A stretch of DNA of 64,000 nt from Aedes albopictus (Eukaryota > Arthropoda > Insecta > Diptera > Culicidae): NCBI RefSeq assembly GCF_035046485.1, contig NC_085137.1:1899977-1963976 (forward strand). The letters run 5' to 3'. Numbering within the stretch: the stretch's first letter is position 1; every line of letters begins with the position of its first letter. The position numbers and the translations under genes are program-made. Below the pieces are notes generated by a model. It made no database searches, was not told where the DNA came from, and worked only from the letters and a program-made list of their open reading frames with translations. This document shows, piece after piece, positions 23,350 to 34,394 of this stretch.

Positions 23350-23515
23350 GGGTTCATTCATATATTACGTAACGTAAAATTTTCCAATTTTAGACCCCCT
23401 CCCTCCCCCATGTAACAACTTTTGTATGGAAAATTTTGAAATTTTGTATGAAGCGTAACGCAGCGCTAGACCCCCTCCCTCCCCCCTTAGTGTTACGTAA
23501 TATTTGAACGAACCC
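23350..23515. mobile_element. 166-bp MITE nested in the transposon
   Basis: The ends GGGTTCATTCATATATTACG and CGTAATATTTGAACGAACCC are imperfect inverted repeats with a pyrimidine-rich CCCCCTCCCTCCCCC motif at two places inside. A decayed relative is at 55928-56073. It sits between the transposase gene and the right TIR, so it inserted after the larger element arrived. Confidence 0.8.
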
Positions 23516-23651
23516 TACATATGTATATATTTCATCAATACACAAGCGTTTTCATTGATATAAAACCCTAAAAGCAAATTTGTCTTGAGCCCTTTCCAAT
23601 ATCAAGCACGTTTTCAATGTCAAGCACGTTAAAATTTTAAAAAAGTAGTTG

Positions 23652-24530
23652 AGCCCATTAAGTTTTAATGGATTGTCATTAGGATTCTGGATACATTACT
23701 GTACGAGTTAATGCACAACACGCAGAAAAAAAATAAAATGAAAAAGTTTTTTTTAGAAATTTTTTTTTTCCTTAAAAGTGCCCATCTTGTGATGTATGGA
23801 GGAAAGTTAGGCAACTATATTGTCTTTCTTGGGAAAAAAATTCAAAACATAAAAAAGTGGACTTTTTCTGTAAATTGACTTTTAATTTTGAAAAGATATT
23901 TTTTAGCGTGTAAAACATTTTTTTATATTTTTTAAATATGTTTTCTTGAAAGCTTGGACAATTCTCTAAAAGTCCCCCATACATCACTTTTTTGTACAAC
24001 TTATCATATTCGAGTTATATTTTTTGTGAAAAAAACGGCTAATGCGCAACACGCTAAAAAAACTAACATGAAAAAGTTTTTGTTAGAAAAACTTTTTTTC
24101 CTTAAAAGTGCCCATCTTGTGATGTATGGAGGAAAGTTAGGCAACAATATTGACTTTCTTGAAAAAAAAAGTTCTTAACATAAAAAAGTGGGCATTTTCT
24201 GTAAATTGACTTTTAATTTTAAAAATATATTTTTTAGCGTGTAAAAATGTATTTAGAATTTTTTAAATATTTTTTCATGAGAGCGTGGACAATTCTCTAA
24301 ATGTCACCCATACATCACTTTTTTGTACATCTTATCATATTCGAGTTATTTTTTGTGAAAAAAAAACGGTTAAAGAACTTTGACTCTTTTTAAATGTTAG
24401 TCTAGGTTAATTTTGAAAAAACAAAATACGCAAAGTTGCTTGAAAAGGTAAAGTCTTGAAACCTACAAAATTTCATAACATTCTGAGGGGGTGCTGCCAA
24501 CCCCGAAGACGAGTTGGTGCGAAATTCGTC
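23652..24530 (-). repeat. Right long terminal inverted repeat with internal duplication
   Basis: Inverse of the left arm. The segment with GTGCCCATCTTGTGATGTA occurs twice, at about 23779 and 24110, at a period near 333 bases. The copy nearer the gene keeps the inner edge seen on the left (GAGTTAATGCACAAC...). The outer copy joins directly to it at AACGGCTAATGCGCAAC. Confidence 0.82.
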
Positions 24531-24879
24531 TAGTATTGAAATAATCGAAAATACTATATTCAATTTTAAACTCATGCTAAGAGATTTTAAGTTGGTCCAC
24601 TGCAACGCAAGATATATAAAATTTGTTTTTTTTTTTAATTTTAAACAATGTGAGCTACAATTTCTAGCTGTACTTTACAAACTGGACTATTTTAATTGTT
24701 TGTGGAACATGGTTTCGAAATCAGCACGTGAATAATATGCTGAATATCGTGAATAACGTGAATATCGTTTATAGCAGTTCATGACTTTCGTTTTTTTTTC
24801 AGCAAGAAGATTTTTGAGAACATTCGACGGGTGTATGAAGTTATGCATAATATTTTGGGGTATTGAAAATATTATACGG

Positions 24880-25080
24880 ATTATTGAATGCTTTCTGGAT
24901 ACTTGTGTTTATTCCTAGGAGGATTTTCCCTGGATTCGAGAACTATGTCAAAAATTCCTTCAGTATTCTGTAAGGATTCATCCAAAAGTTTTACTAGAAT
25001 TTCCCTTGATGATTCCTACAGGAGTTCCACCAGAAGTGTCTGCAAGATTTTTCCTCAAATTTCTCCATTGGTTTTAATTA
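24880..25080. repeat. Degenerate array, T-rich orientation
   Basis: GGATTTTCCCTGG, GATTCCTACAGGAGTTCC and similar words. It is a short outlier of the same repeat family and is followed by a SINE. Confidence 0.6.
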
Positions 25081-25095
25081 TTACGTCAGACATGC

Positions 25096-25306
25096 CTTTA
25101 AAAAAGACACAGACACGTTTAATGCTTCCAGTGAGCTATTTGCTCTTTGAAGGAAGCACGACACTAGACACCGGACTAGCATGCAACGCCCAGTGGCACA
25201 GACGAAAACTTTTCCTGACAGCTGCGGCGGAAATCGAACCCGCGCTCCTTAGCACGATGTGACTATAGGCTTGGTGACCTTAGCCGCACGACCACGAAGC
25301 CACACT
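25096..25306 (-). mobile_element. tRNA-derived SINE, second type
   Basis: On the minus strand from 25306 it reads GTGGCTTCGTGGTCGTGCGG, then GCGCGGGTTCGATTTCCGCC, a tRNA-like head with A and B boxes. A body follows, ending near the A-rich GTCTTTTTTAAAGG. The body differs from the Feilai-type copies in the window, so this is another family. Confidence 0.75.
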
Positions 25307-25715
25307 ATGTTTTGTCATGGAATTTCTCGGAGGATTTTTTCATAAATTTCTTCGATAATTTTCCGCGAATTCGTCGTCAGATTTCTTTAAAAATTTCCTA
25401 GAGAATTCGGCTGTTTCATAACAAAACCACGAAAAATCTACCAGAAATTTGTATGAGAGTTTATTCACATTTATTTTTTTTCGCAGATTCCCCGAGCAGA
25501 GGAGAATAGCAAATTTATAACTACGAAATCACATGACCTGTTTTTATACCTTGTTTTGTTATTATTAAATTATCAAGGCATAGCTTTTTCATAACAAATG
25601 GACAATTTCATTTTTTTTTATAATCAAGCTATTGATATACATTCATTAAATAACATGTTATGATTACGCTCAAGTTTTGTAACTGTTTACTATTGATCAA
25701 CTTATCATCAATAGC

Positions 25716-26097
25716 ATGACAGGTAGTGTTGGTAAACTCACACTCAAAGCAACTCATGAACCGCTCCTGCGTGAGCGAACTCGCGTGCGATTCTGAATCA
25801 TTTTCTCATGCGCGAGTTTTTCATGCAAAATCTCGTTCTTACGAGTCAAACGCCGAAATCTCGTTTGCTTGTAAAACGAATTCAACTCAATTTGAACGAC
25901 ATTCAATGTTGTTATACGCTAGATATGCTTTTGTTTTATCATGCAATCCTAAGAACTTCGATGTGAATAATAACAAAACCACGAGTCAACTCATGCATGA
26001 TTTTTTCGGCGGTGAGTTTGGCGAGTCAAGAATCGCGCGTAAAACAACTCAACCATGAGATTTGAGAATTTGACTTTTTACCAACACTAATGACAGT
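25716..26097. mobile_element. hAT-type MITE with 8-bp target duplication
   Basis: The element is 25724-26089, 366 bp, with ends TAGTGTTGGTAAA and TTTACCAACACTA in exact inverse. It is flanked by ATGACAGG (25716-25723) and ATGACAGT (26090-26097), identical at seven of eight bases. An 8-bp duplication and TAG-type termini are typical of the hAT superfamily. It is internally rich in ACTC(A/G) words. A 110-codon frame through it is not a gene. Confidence 0.88.
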
Positions 26098-26189
26098 AAC
26101 AAGTTTTGATATCAAAGCAAAAATTTGACAATTATGATCTGTCGCTGTCCCTTTGTTTGTTCTATATATAACTTCAGTTGAGAAGGAAA

Positions 26190-26660
26190 AAACACATAAG
26201 TTCTGGAGGATTTCTTCGATAAATCCATGGAGAAGTCCTAAAAGATTATCTGGCGTAATCATCTTAGAAATTCCAAAAGTAGTTCTTCTGAGCAATGATT
26301 GGAATTCTTGGAAGCATCTTTTGAAAAATTCTTGGTGAAATCCTTTGAAAAATTCCAGGTGAAATCCTCAAAGAAATTTTCAGAGAATCTGAAGATGAAC
26401 TTCGGGACAAATGATCACAAAGAGATTGATCAGATTCTATGCAGAATTCTGGATGAATTTCTAGAGGAGTCTTTGAAAATCCATGAAACATTCTGTAGAA
26501 GTTTTTTTTATCTGTATTAACGAGATTTTTAGCCCTATGCTAGTTCATCTCGGGCTGTAGAAGTTTTTCTCGAAGAAATAGGAAAAATTTATGACGAAAT
26601 GTGTCGACGAATTACTGGAAGAATTATAGGACAAATACCTGAAAAAAAAAAACTCAGAGA
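26190..26660. repeat. Degenerate GGAATTCCTGAAG-type array
   Basis: Words such as GGAATTCTTGGAAGCATC and GAAATCCTTTGAAAAATTCC. A short piece at 26525-26560 (minus) matches the 3' part of the SINE at 29705. Confidence 0.65.
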
Positions 26661-26961
26661 AGTCCCTTGATAAACACAGCAGAAATTATAGATTCTATAC
26701 AGCTGTAAGTTGATGATCGTATTATTTGAAAATATATAAATTACTAAAATTCAATTATCTTGCGTTGTAGTGACTTCAAGTCTCTAGGAATGTTTTAATG
26801 CATAGTATTATTCGATCATTTGAAAATATTTCTTACGTCAGAGTGATGAAACTCACTATTGGCGGGTTTTTAAGATAAAGTGAATAATTTCATATAATAA
26901 GTATTATAACTTACTTTGTTACGAGTTTGATTTTATAACACATTTTGCTCTCCGATTATAA

Positions 26962-27222
26962 TCTATATAAATAAAAATGGAATGGTGTTTGTATGTCACG
27001 AATAGGCTCGGGAACAGGTCAACAGATCGGCATGTTTTTTTTACTGTTACATACCGCCAGGGCTCCGACGTGTTCGTACGAAAAAATGATTAGGAAAAGT
27101 GACCGGGATGGCAAGAAAAAACGGGAAAATCAGAAATTCCATTTTGAGGGGCATTTCTGCATGCAACCGGATGTCAAAAAAACAGAGTAGGCAGGCAGTA
27201 CGACGTTTGCCGGGACTGCTAG
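26962..27222 (+). mobile_element. Non-autonomous Helitron-like element
   Basis: It starts TCTATATAAATAAAAATGG and ends GCCGGGACTGCTAG, inserted between A26961 and T27223 without a target duplication. It is related at both ends to the element at 8353-8655, with a different interior. No helicase gene is present. Confidence 0.78.
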
Positions 27223-27654
27223 TCAATAATATATAAATATCGAAATTTGTTATTGAAATAAATTCCGAATTCACTGTTATTAAGTTGTTATTGAAACTAA
27301 CAAAAGAAGTTATTAAAATGGCATTCCAGAAACATTTTTTTGTTATGATATTGTTATTTTGCCACTTATGACAGACAAGTTCATAACATAATATGTTTTA
27401 TTAATAACTTAAAAATAATCGATTCCATTATGCAGTTATTTTGCCCAAATAACACAACTCCTTATGCTGCTGTTATTCCCTCCTGCTCGGGGAGGATCGT
27501 CTATAAGTTCCTCCACGATTCTCTATTTTAGCTCAACTTTTATACTATCATTGAATTTGGTTTGTATAGATACAATGTGAAAGAGAGGATAACTACCCAA
27601 GGATAATAAGAAAATTACTGTCAGATGACGTCATGGTTTACTAAGTAAAGCCAT

Positions 27655-28017
27655 CTACACGCTAAAATCGTTCAGCACTAAAGCGCATAATTTCCAGACT
27701 ACATAAAAAATGTATAACACTTACACATTCACAAAATCAGCTCCTGTGTCCGCTAAATCGTAAAATTCCGTTAAGTACTGTTCCTTTGAATTCCACTAAG
27801 AATTTACATCCTTTGACAGATACGTATTTCGACCTCAAGTGTAAGGTCGTCTTCAGTGTCTTGTACTTGACTCGACTAAAAATTCGCAAAAAAAATCGAC
27901 TTTTCGCATCTAGAAGTGTTCGAGCTGTTTTTGTGAATGTGTAACTGTTACACATTTTTTGTGTAGTCTGGAAATTATGCTTACACATTCTAGGTGCTGA
28001 GCGGTTTTAGCGTGTAG
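27655..28017. mobile_element. 363-bp MITE with long inverted ends
   Basis: The ends CTACACGCTAAAA (27655-27667) and TTTTAGCGTGTAG (28005-28017) are exact inverses. Inverted similarity continues inward for about 80-95 bp with CATAATTTCCAGACTACA. The middle (27770-27856) is an 87-bp segment also present at 34517-34603 in a different TIR element. Confidence 0.85.
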
Positions 28018-28089
28018 GTGCACTAAAAACCTATTTCACTCTGTTTCTCTATTTTTCTTTTACCCTCCCATTCTCACTAGCTCTGACTC

Positions 28090-29015
28090 ACGCTGAAGTA
28101 AGGTTCCCCATATAAATCCTGGGAAGAATCCATGCGAATCACACAAGAAATTCCCTACAAATCCGGATCCATACAGAAATCACGAAAGGAATCTCGTCTG
28201 AAAGCAAGGCAGAAATCTCTGTCAGAGTAATTGGGTAAATCAGAGATGGCAAAAAATCCGGAAGAATCTTGGAAGAGCCCCAGCACGAATATGTAAAAGA
28301 AACTCGCCAAGATTCTCTGAAGAAATCTTTGGAAGAATAGCAGGAGGAACCCCTGAAGAAATCGTAGTATAAACCCCTAAAGGAATCCCTTACGGAAGGG
28401 AACTTCGAGGGAATTATTCCAGCAGTAATCCCCGAAGGAATGCCAACTAGAACACTTGAAAGAACGCTTTCAAGATTTTCTAATGCAATCCCGGCAGAAA
28501 TACCTGGAGAAATCTCGGGAGGATTCCCAAAAGAAATTTCCAAAAGAATCCTGAGGGGAATCTCGGCTGGACGCTCAGTATGAATCTCCGAAAGAATCAC
28601 AGAAAAAAAAACACAGTCAGTAGTAATATATGGAGAAATGTCGAGAGAAATGCCCAGATAATTCCCTGAACACGTCGCGGGAAGAATCATTCAAGGAAAC
28701 CCAGCAAGAAGCCCGGCACGTATATCTAAAATTCCACTAGGATTCCTACATATATCTCGGCAGAAATTTTTGAAAGAATTCCAAGAGGAATCCTGAGGAG
28801 TAGGAATCTCTGAGTGAATGCCGGCTAGAACACCTGAAAGAAGCCTTTCAAGATTTTCTAAGCAATCCCGGCAGATATCCTTGAAGTAATTCCTGAAAGA
28901 ATCCTATAGAGAATACCTGATGGAATCCTTGTACGAATCTTGACAGGAATCGCGGTAGGAAGCTGAGTACAAATCCATGACAGAATCGTAGAAGAAATCC
29001 CGGAAGGGATTATTG
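28090..29015. repeat. Degenerate GGAATC(T/C)C-type array
   Basis: Words such as GAAGAATCCCGGCAGAAATCC. The phrase TTCAAGATTTTCTAA(T)GCAATCCCGGCAGA recurs near 28468 and 28848, a block duplication. The minus-strand frame 28139-28690 is a repeat product. Confidence 0.7.
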
Positions 29016-29024
29016 ACTAAATAC

Positions 29025-29460
29025 TGTTACGTTTGTGAATAGTTGTGAACATTTTGTCAGTTAATTTTCTGTTTTGTACTGTGATTTGTTCATTTGCCCC
29101 TAAATTTTAAGGTGCATTTGTAGCGCTCCAAACACTTCAGGAGCGAACCAGCACAAAACACGCAAGCCATCCCCTAACAAGGACATCAAATTGTAGACGG
29201 TCTTGTGTTGTTGCCCAAATCAGGATGCCCCTTTAGGATTAGAAATTCCTAGACCAAAACAAGCTATGAATGCCGCAACAGATGCTGTGAACTAAAAGGC
29301 GAACTGCCAGAAAAAATACGATTACATGATTGACTGATGGACCAAGAACAAAAATGAAACCTCGTCATCCTGGGATTGGACTACGTTATCCATATGGATG
29401 ACTGGGCACAAATTAATGTTATGTGTTGCATGTTTGTGTTTTGTGCATTTGTAATGTTCC
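29025..29460 (+). mobile_element. Truncated LTR copy
   Basis: It begins TGTTACGTTTGTGAA and matches the solo LTR at 61236-61700 in order (GTAGCGCTCCAAA, GTAGACGGTCTTGTGTT, ATGAAACCTCGTCATCCTG). Similarity stops near 29460, before the tail of the other copy, so it lacks the 3' end. Confidence 0.75.
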
Positions 29461-29560
29461 ATTTTGTTTTTCGTATCTAAGTTCCCAGACGTGGGGCCCG
29501 ATACGGAAAATAAAATGTGCATTTATGAGGTTCCAATGCATTTTCCGTTGTTAATCCCAA

Positions 29561-29697
29561 CAAGAATTTCGGCACGAATACCTCAAAGAATCTATACTCT
29601 TTCATATTTCTTATCGGGAGAAATCTCTAAATCGATTCTTTACGAAATCCTGGAAAAAATCTTTGAAGGAATTCCAGTGGGAATCTCTGAATGTCGA
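29561..29697. repeat. Short degenerate array piece
   Basis: AGAATTTCGGCACGAATACC, GAAATCCTGG and similar words of the common repeat family, directly before a SINE. Confidence 0.5.
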
Positions 29698-29704
29698 CTA
29701 CGTG

Positions 29705-29904
29705 GAGTGGACCTGGTGTGGTGGTTATAACACTTGACTATCAAGCCGAGGACCTGAGATCGAAACCCACTCCCGACATACTCACAAAATGTGGGTTCTT
29801 CCTTCGGAAGGGAAGTAAAACGTGGGTCCCGAGATGAACTAGCCTAGGGTTAAAAATCTCATTAATAGCATAGCATAGCATAGCATAGCATAGCATAGCA
29901 TAGC
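29705..29904 (+). mobile_element. tRNA-derived SINE, third type, with TAGCA tail
   Basis: The head is GGTGTGGTGGTTATAACAC...ACTATCAAGCC...GAGATCGAAACCC, a tRNA-like A and B box arrangement. The body includes ACTCACAAAATGTGGG and GGGAAGTAAAACGTGGG, then GGGTTAAAAATCTC at the 3' end. It runs into (TAGCA)n at 29866-29904, about eight units. Fragments of the same family are at 16108-16212, 26525-26560 and 31388-31428. Confidence 0.8.
29866..29904. repeat. (TAGCA)n microsatellite
   Basis: About eight uninterrupted TAGCA units at the 3' end of a SINE, apparently its tail. Confidence 0.9.
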
Positions 29905-30232
29905 CGACCGTACACATCCTGGGGTGGCTGTCGATAGAGACGTTTAATGCGCCGGAAAAGTTGTCTGGGACTTGACAAACCTTTCATTTAACGAACTCTC
30001 GACACCTGGCCAGGTCCTTACGATCAGCGGGGATGGGGAGGAAATGTTGATTAGATATCTACTCAGAATATGTCCAAGAACTTGGCCCACTTCATAGATA
30101 TCTGGAGTTGGATGTGGATGGGGTTTTATGGGATGCTTTCCTTGGCGAAAAAGCGTAGAACAATACATTTAGTTCAATCATTTACCTGGTTACCGCTGGA
30201 AGAGTAAAAATTAGTAGAAGATATGATAATTC

Positions 30233-30263
30233 AACCATTAGATAATTTAATTATCTAATGGTT
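30233..30263. repeat. Perfect 14-bp-arm palindrome
   Basis: AACCATTAGATAAT, a 3-base loop, and the exact inverse. It could fold as a small hairpin. No other element is evident around it. Confidence 0.75.
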
Positions 30264-30738
30264 ATAAAATAATTTAACTAAATACTCTTGAAATAAAGCT
30301 GATTAATAATGATAAAATAGTAATAAAATGGGTTATTTCATTGAGGCTGAAGATCATTGTATAAACAGTTTTGTTACACCACCAAACATCGTCTCAAGTA
30401 TTTGCTTCATTGTATTATGGTAAAAGGAACATTCTCACCGAGTGTACTGCCGAACCATGATGAAATTTTATCAATTTCAGCTACTGTTGTTTCACGTCAG
30501 TCTGATCACACCTTGGATCACACGCTATTCATTGATTGCAAATATAATGGTGATCTTTCCAACTGTTCTACACCATCACAACATTCGAGTCTGTACGCTT
30601 GTTAAGACTCGATTCACGTACAAAAACGAGTGCACTTTTCTTCCTTTCAGCGAGCAATTTAAAAGTTTCGTCCCCAAAAGTCCTTTGTGAATCCTAACCG
30701 CGTACTGGTGAAACACTTCGTAAAGCTAGATTTGATTC

Positions 30739-31106
30739 CACTGTTGAAAATGCTTTGACATCCATGTGCACAACAGAACATGTGCTCGATGAACAAATTG
30801 AGATTTGAAATTATGAAAAGATGTGTTAGATGTTCATCTAATCCCATCCGAAGGGGGTTTGGATTGTGAAAAGAAGATAACCATGTGCGATTGTGGAATC
30901 GAGTTCAGTTCTAGGCCTGCTGGCGACGGAGATAGTCGAGTGACTCCGTAGCTTGAAGGAATAGAAGCGCCCGTCTAGCGAATTGGGAGTCGTGAGTTCG
31001 AGTCTCACCGGAGTACGTGGATTTCTTTTCATAATTTCAAATCTCAATTTGTTCATCGAGCACATGTTCTGTTGTGCACATGGATGTCAAAGCATTTTCA
31101 ACAGTG
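30739..31106. mobile_element. 82-bp perfect inverted repeat enclosing a tRNA-like module
   Basis: 30739-30820 and 31025-31106 are inverse copies over 82 bases with no mismatch that I can see. Between them lies a 204-base spacer with a tRNA-like sequence at 30943-31014. Such identity between arms means recent formation or arm-to-arm correction. The family is not recognised. Confidence 0.82.
30943..31014 (+). other. tRNA-like module (not a normal tRNA gene)
   Basis: ACTCCG pairs with CGGAGT as an acceptor stem. GCTT...AAGC forms a D stem. GTGAG TTCGAGT CTCAC forms a perfect T arm with a consensus B box. The anticodon region carries CTAGCGA as in the module at 55221, but the stem there is imperfect. 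It lies inside an inverted-repeat element and is best seen as a pseudo-tRNA or SINE-head relative. Confidence 0.6.
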
Positions 31107-31337
31107 TAATTTCCCACATGGCTTGGTCAGCCAAAGCAAAATCAAGAAATTGACATTAGATTTGATTACTTTTGCACCCCGCATCACAATTCGCACTTTG
31201 GAAATCAACATTCACTAGAATCACAAAACTTTCACATATTCTGGCTGCCGGATGGCGTAGCACCATCAGCCGTTTCATACTTTCACCGGCCAAACTAAAA
31301 AAAAAAAAAAAAAATCTTACGGGACGCAGAAAAACGT

Positions 31338-31428
31338 GACAGTTGGAACAAAAACGCAGCCACCCGCGCGCGCAGATTGCTGCGATCCCCTAGGGTTAAA
31401 AATCTCATTAATACAGACAAACAAAAAA
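31338..31428 (-). repeat. Partial copy of dispersed leader, joined to SINE tail
   Basis: On the minus strand, 31338-31385 reads GATCGCAGCAATCTGCGCG then GGGTGGCTGCGTTTTTG, matching the start of the modules at 51473 and 55535. From 31388 on, the plus strand matches the 3' end of the SINE at 29705. The downstream exon-like part of the module is absent here. Confidence 0.55.
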
Positions 31429-32295
31429 AAGGTCGAGTAGAATACTATAGGGATGGTGCCTTAATCAGGGGGTAAATAATGTTCTCGTTTTGTCGGAAGT
31501 GTTTCAACTAATTTACATTGTAATTGTTGCGATTTTTTGATACATGACTCAAGAACTCAGTTGGGTGACCCTGTGCAGATTTTTGCCTAAGAAAAAAAGT
31601 TTTTAATTTGTTTTTCATTATTTATTGCGAAAATGCCTGATACCTTTTGAAAATTTTGAGCAAATTTTAAAACAAATTGTTAGAGAAACTCTGAGAGGAA
31701 GACCTTTCCACTATTTACGTGGACCTTTCACAATTTCTGTGAAGGAGTCTCTGGAGAAAATCTTGAAAGAAAATAAATTCTTCAATAAGAGAAAGTGGAA
31801 TGAGTATGAAAACTGCAGATGAAATTTCTTACCATCTAATATTTTTAAAAATTCATAAATATTACTTCCATATCACTGGTTCAGAAAGTTTCTTCTGAAA
31901 TACTTGTGAGAATCTGCAGTACATTTGTGTAGTATTATTGATTGAAGTTTAACGCCTACTCAAAGTTTTCCAGGTTTTTCCAGGGGATATTTCGAAAGTT
32001 CATAATCTGAAAATCAACCCAAATATGATAAAATTCATATGCTTTTCAAAAATTATACAGATATATCCTCAAAAAATAAGTAAAATTTTTAAGAGAAAGT
32101 GCGCAAATAAAGTAACTCTGAGTTCTTTCAAGAATTTCACTTTTGCGAAACTTTTTCGAAAGTAAAACAAAAAAAAACGTTGAGGATATTTATTGATTTT
32201 TTCCTGAACTTTCAAGACGTCAATTTTAGAAATTGGGTTTCTTAGGGAAACTATTAAAATCCGGAAAAACAATATTTAGATATCCATTGAGTAAT
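31429..32295. other. Unassigned AT-rich spacer
   Basis: No gene or repeat copy was recognised. Weak array-like words occur near 31740-31780. Confidence 0.45.
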
Positions 32296-32580
32296 CCCAC
32301 AGATCATTCTTCTTCTTTATAGCTCGACGTCCCCACTGGGACTAAGCCTGCCTCGCTTCAACTTAGTGTTCTTTGAGCACTTCCACAGTTATTAATTTAA
32401 GGGCTTTCTTTGCCTGCCATTGCATGAATTTGTATATTGTGAGGCAAGTACAATGATACACTATGCCCAGGGAGTCGAGAAAATTTTCCCGACCGGAACG
32501 GGAATTGAACCCACCGTCTCCGGATTTGCGATCCATAGCCTTAACCACTAGGCTAACTGGAGACCTCCCCACAGATAATT
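32296..32580 (-). mobile_element. tRNA-derived SINE with target-site duplication
   Basis: The element is 32309-32567 on the minus strand, the same family as 1452-1727. It has the A box TAGCCTAGTGG, a B box with one change (GGGTTCAATTCC), and a (GAA)n tail. The flanking repeats CCCACAGATCATT (32296-32308) and CCCACAGATAATT (32568-32580) agree at twelve of thirteen bases. Confidence 0.9.
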
Positions 32581-32584
32581 ATGA

Positions 32585-33665
32585 CCTATGAATTCCTTAT
32601 ACAGTTTTGAAACTGAATTCGGATTCCGTTCTCTCTGCTCGCTTGAATTCCTTCCGGGATTTCTTTTCGGATATCTACCGTAATTCCTACATTTAATTCT
32701 TCTTAATTTTCCACAGAATTCTTCCATGAATTTGTCCAAGATTTTTTCCCTGGAGTTTTGCCAGAGTTTTAGTTTTTCTAGCTTTCTCAAGTTCTCTCAA
32801 GTCTGATTCTAGGTCCATAAGGTCTATTAGGTTTTTAACTAACATATTCGCTGTTATAAATAGTTCCTTTCAATATTTTTTTGGTGTTTTTTCAGGATTT
32901 CTGAGGGTTGTTCCTGGGATTTCTACTAGAGTTCCTCCCCTAGAAATTCTGCAGGAATTTTCACATGGTCTCTGTTGGAGTATCGGCCGGGAATTTTTTA
33001 CAGAAGTTTTCCCTTAATGATTCTCGCTGGAATCCTCCTGGTGTTCGTTCCAAAGTTTATTCAAAGTTACTTCAGGAATTTTGGTGGTTATCTGGACAGC
33101 ATTCCAACAGTTCCTCTCGGGGTTACGGGATTTGCGAGATTTTCTTGCATTTCCTCGTGGGATTTTGCCCGTAGTTTCTCCCACGATTTCTCTTATAGGT
33201 TTATCCAGTTCTTCCTTAAATTTCCTAAACATTTTCTTACGGGACTACTATCAGAACTTGCTTTACCAAGACGTCACAGTTTTTCAGGATTTTTGTTCAG
33301 AAGTTCCTCACGGGATTTTTTTGTCACTCTGGCATTTCTGACATAAGATTTCGTTATTCAAGGAAACATTAAAGAGAAAAACTTATGAAAAATCCCTAGA
33401 AAAACTCCGGGAGCAACTATCAAAGAAATCCCAAAGAAGCAGTAAGAATCTCGGGATAATTTCTTGTAGAGATTCCGAGAAGAGCTCTGAGAGTATTCCC
33501 AAAGAAACTCCGAGAAAAAACTCTAGTGAAACTTCAAAAGAAATTCCGCAAGAACCTTCAGGAAATATTCCAGTTGAGCCTGCTGTAGCAATCAAGATTT
33601 TCCCTAGAAGAAAGTTCAAGTAAATTTCTTGAAGGAACTACGGAAGGAACTTCCACGAAAATCAC
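32585..33665. repeat. Degenerate array, orientation switch inside
   Basis: The first part (to about 33345) is T-rich (TTTCAGGATTTCTGAGGG); the last part (33400-33660) is A-rich (GAAATTCCGCAAGAACC). Open frames on both strands are repeat products. Confidence 0.65.
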
Positions 33666-33898
33666 ATTGGCAACGCTGGAGGAACTCTGGGAAAAATCTC
33701 ACGAGGTACGCTGTGAGCAGCGCAAAAAAACTCTGTTGAATATATTTCTGATTATATCTACAAGTAGCAAAGTTCGCAGCTATTTATTCACACGGCCCAA
33801 AATTTTCCTGAGTGTTCAAGATATTCCCAGACTTAACCGTGTTATATAAAATTCCCTGGGCATTCCCGCTTTCCAGAAATTTCCAGGAAGTAGACATA

Positions 33899-34117
33899 TA
33901 GGGAATCGCGCCACTTGGGCGGTGGCTTCTATTTTCGTCTGTTTTCCGCTATAACTTAGTCAAATTTGAACCAATTGACACAAATTTTGGAATGCGATGA
34001 GATAGGTATAGTTTCTACCCGTGTACAACATTTCAAGTCAACTGGTTCAACATTGACTGAGTTATAGTGGAAAACAGACGAATATAGAAGCCACCGCTCA
34101 AGTGGCGCCATACCCTA
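33899..34117. mobile_element. 219-bp MITE with 60-bp inverted ends
   Basis: TAGGGAATCGCGCCACTTG at the left pairs with CAAGTGGCGCCATACCCTA at the right. Inverse similarity continues inward through CTATAACT(T/C)AGTCAA, giving arms of about 60 bp. The length equals that of the unrelated-looking MITEs at 10692 and 50942, which share the outer TAGGG. Confidence 0.85.
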
Positions 34118-34394
34118 CACGGAATACACGGTAGTCTCCTTTCCTGACAATGTGGAAGAAAGCAGGAATTGAAATGCTAGGACTACAGGCCTATAAAATT
34201 GCTCTTTCAATATTTAGGAAATATTTTTTCGTTTTTTTAACTTACAGGTGTTCCACTAACACGCCCAGGTTCATCGTCATCAATAGTTTAAAATTAGTTC
34301 TTTTTTTTATTTCTCTATAGTTACTTATTCACTTTTATCCCCAATTCCACATTTCGTGCAAGAATTGAATAAAAACTTATATGAAAAGCTCAAA

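Larger units (their letters stand above)
21622..24534 (+). mobile_element. 2.9-kb DNA transposon with long TIRs and TAGT duplication
   Basis: The two ends, 21626 onward and 24530 backward, start with the same 20 bases except one (GACGAATTTCGC, G or A, CCAACTC). TAGT flanks the element at 21622-21625 and 24531-24534. Long inverted repeats follow: 21626-22167 on the left and 23652-24530 on the right. The right arm contains an internal tandem duplication (about 23708-24040 and 24041-24372). Between the arms lie a SINE fragment, a transposase-like gene and a nested MITE. A 4-bp target duplication with a DDE-type enzyme would fit the Sola superfamily among others; this assignment is inference only. 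Confidence 0.85.
25490..27492. mobile_element. Possible 2-kb TIR element (uncertain)
   Basis: CCCCGAGCAGAGGAGAATAGC at 25490 and GTTATTCCCTCCTGCTCGGGG ending at 27492 form an inverted repeat of about 20 bp. Between them lie a hAT-type MITE, array sequence and a Helitron-like element. The outer sequences next to the repeats are AT-rich and rich in GTTATTA. Either a real element with nested insertions or two MITE ends in chance pairing would explain this. Confidence 0.45.

Noticed and set aside
25726..26058. 110-codon open frame
   Set aside because: It lies wholly inside the hAT-type MITE, which has no gene.
25490..27492. A complete autonomous 2-kb transposon
   Set aside because: Only the short inverted ends support it. 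No transposase remnant was found between them, so it is listed as uncertain only.
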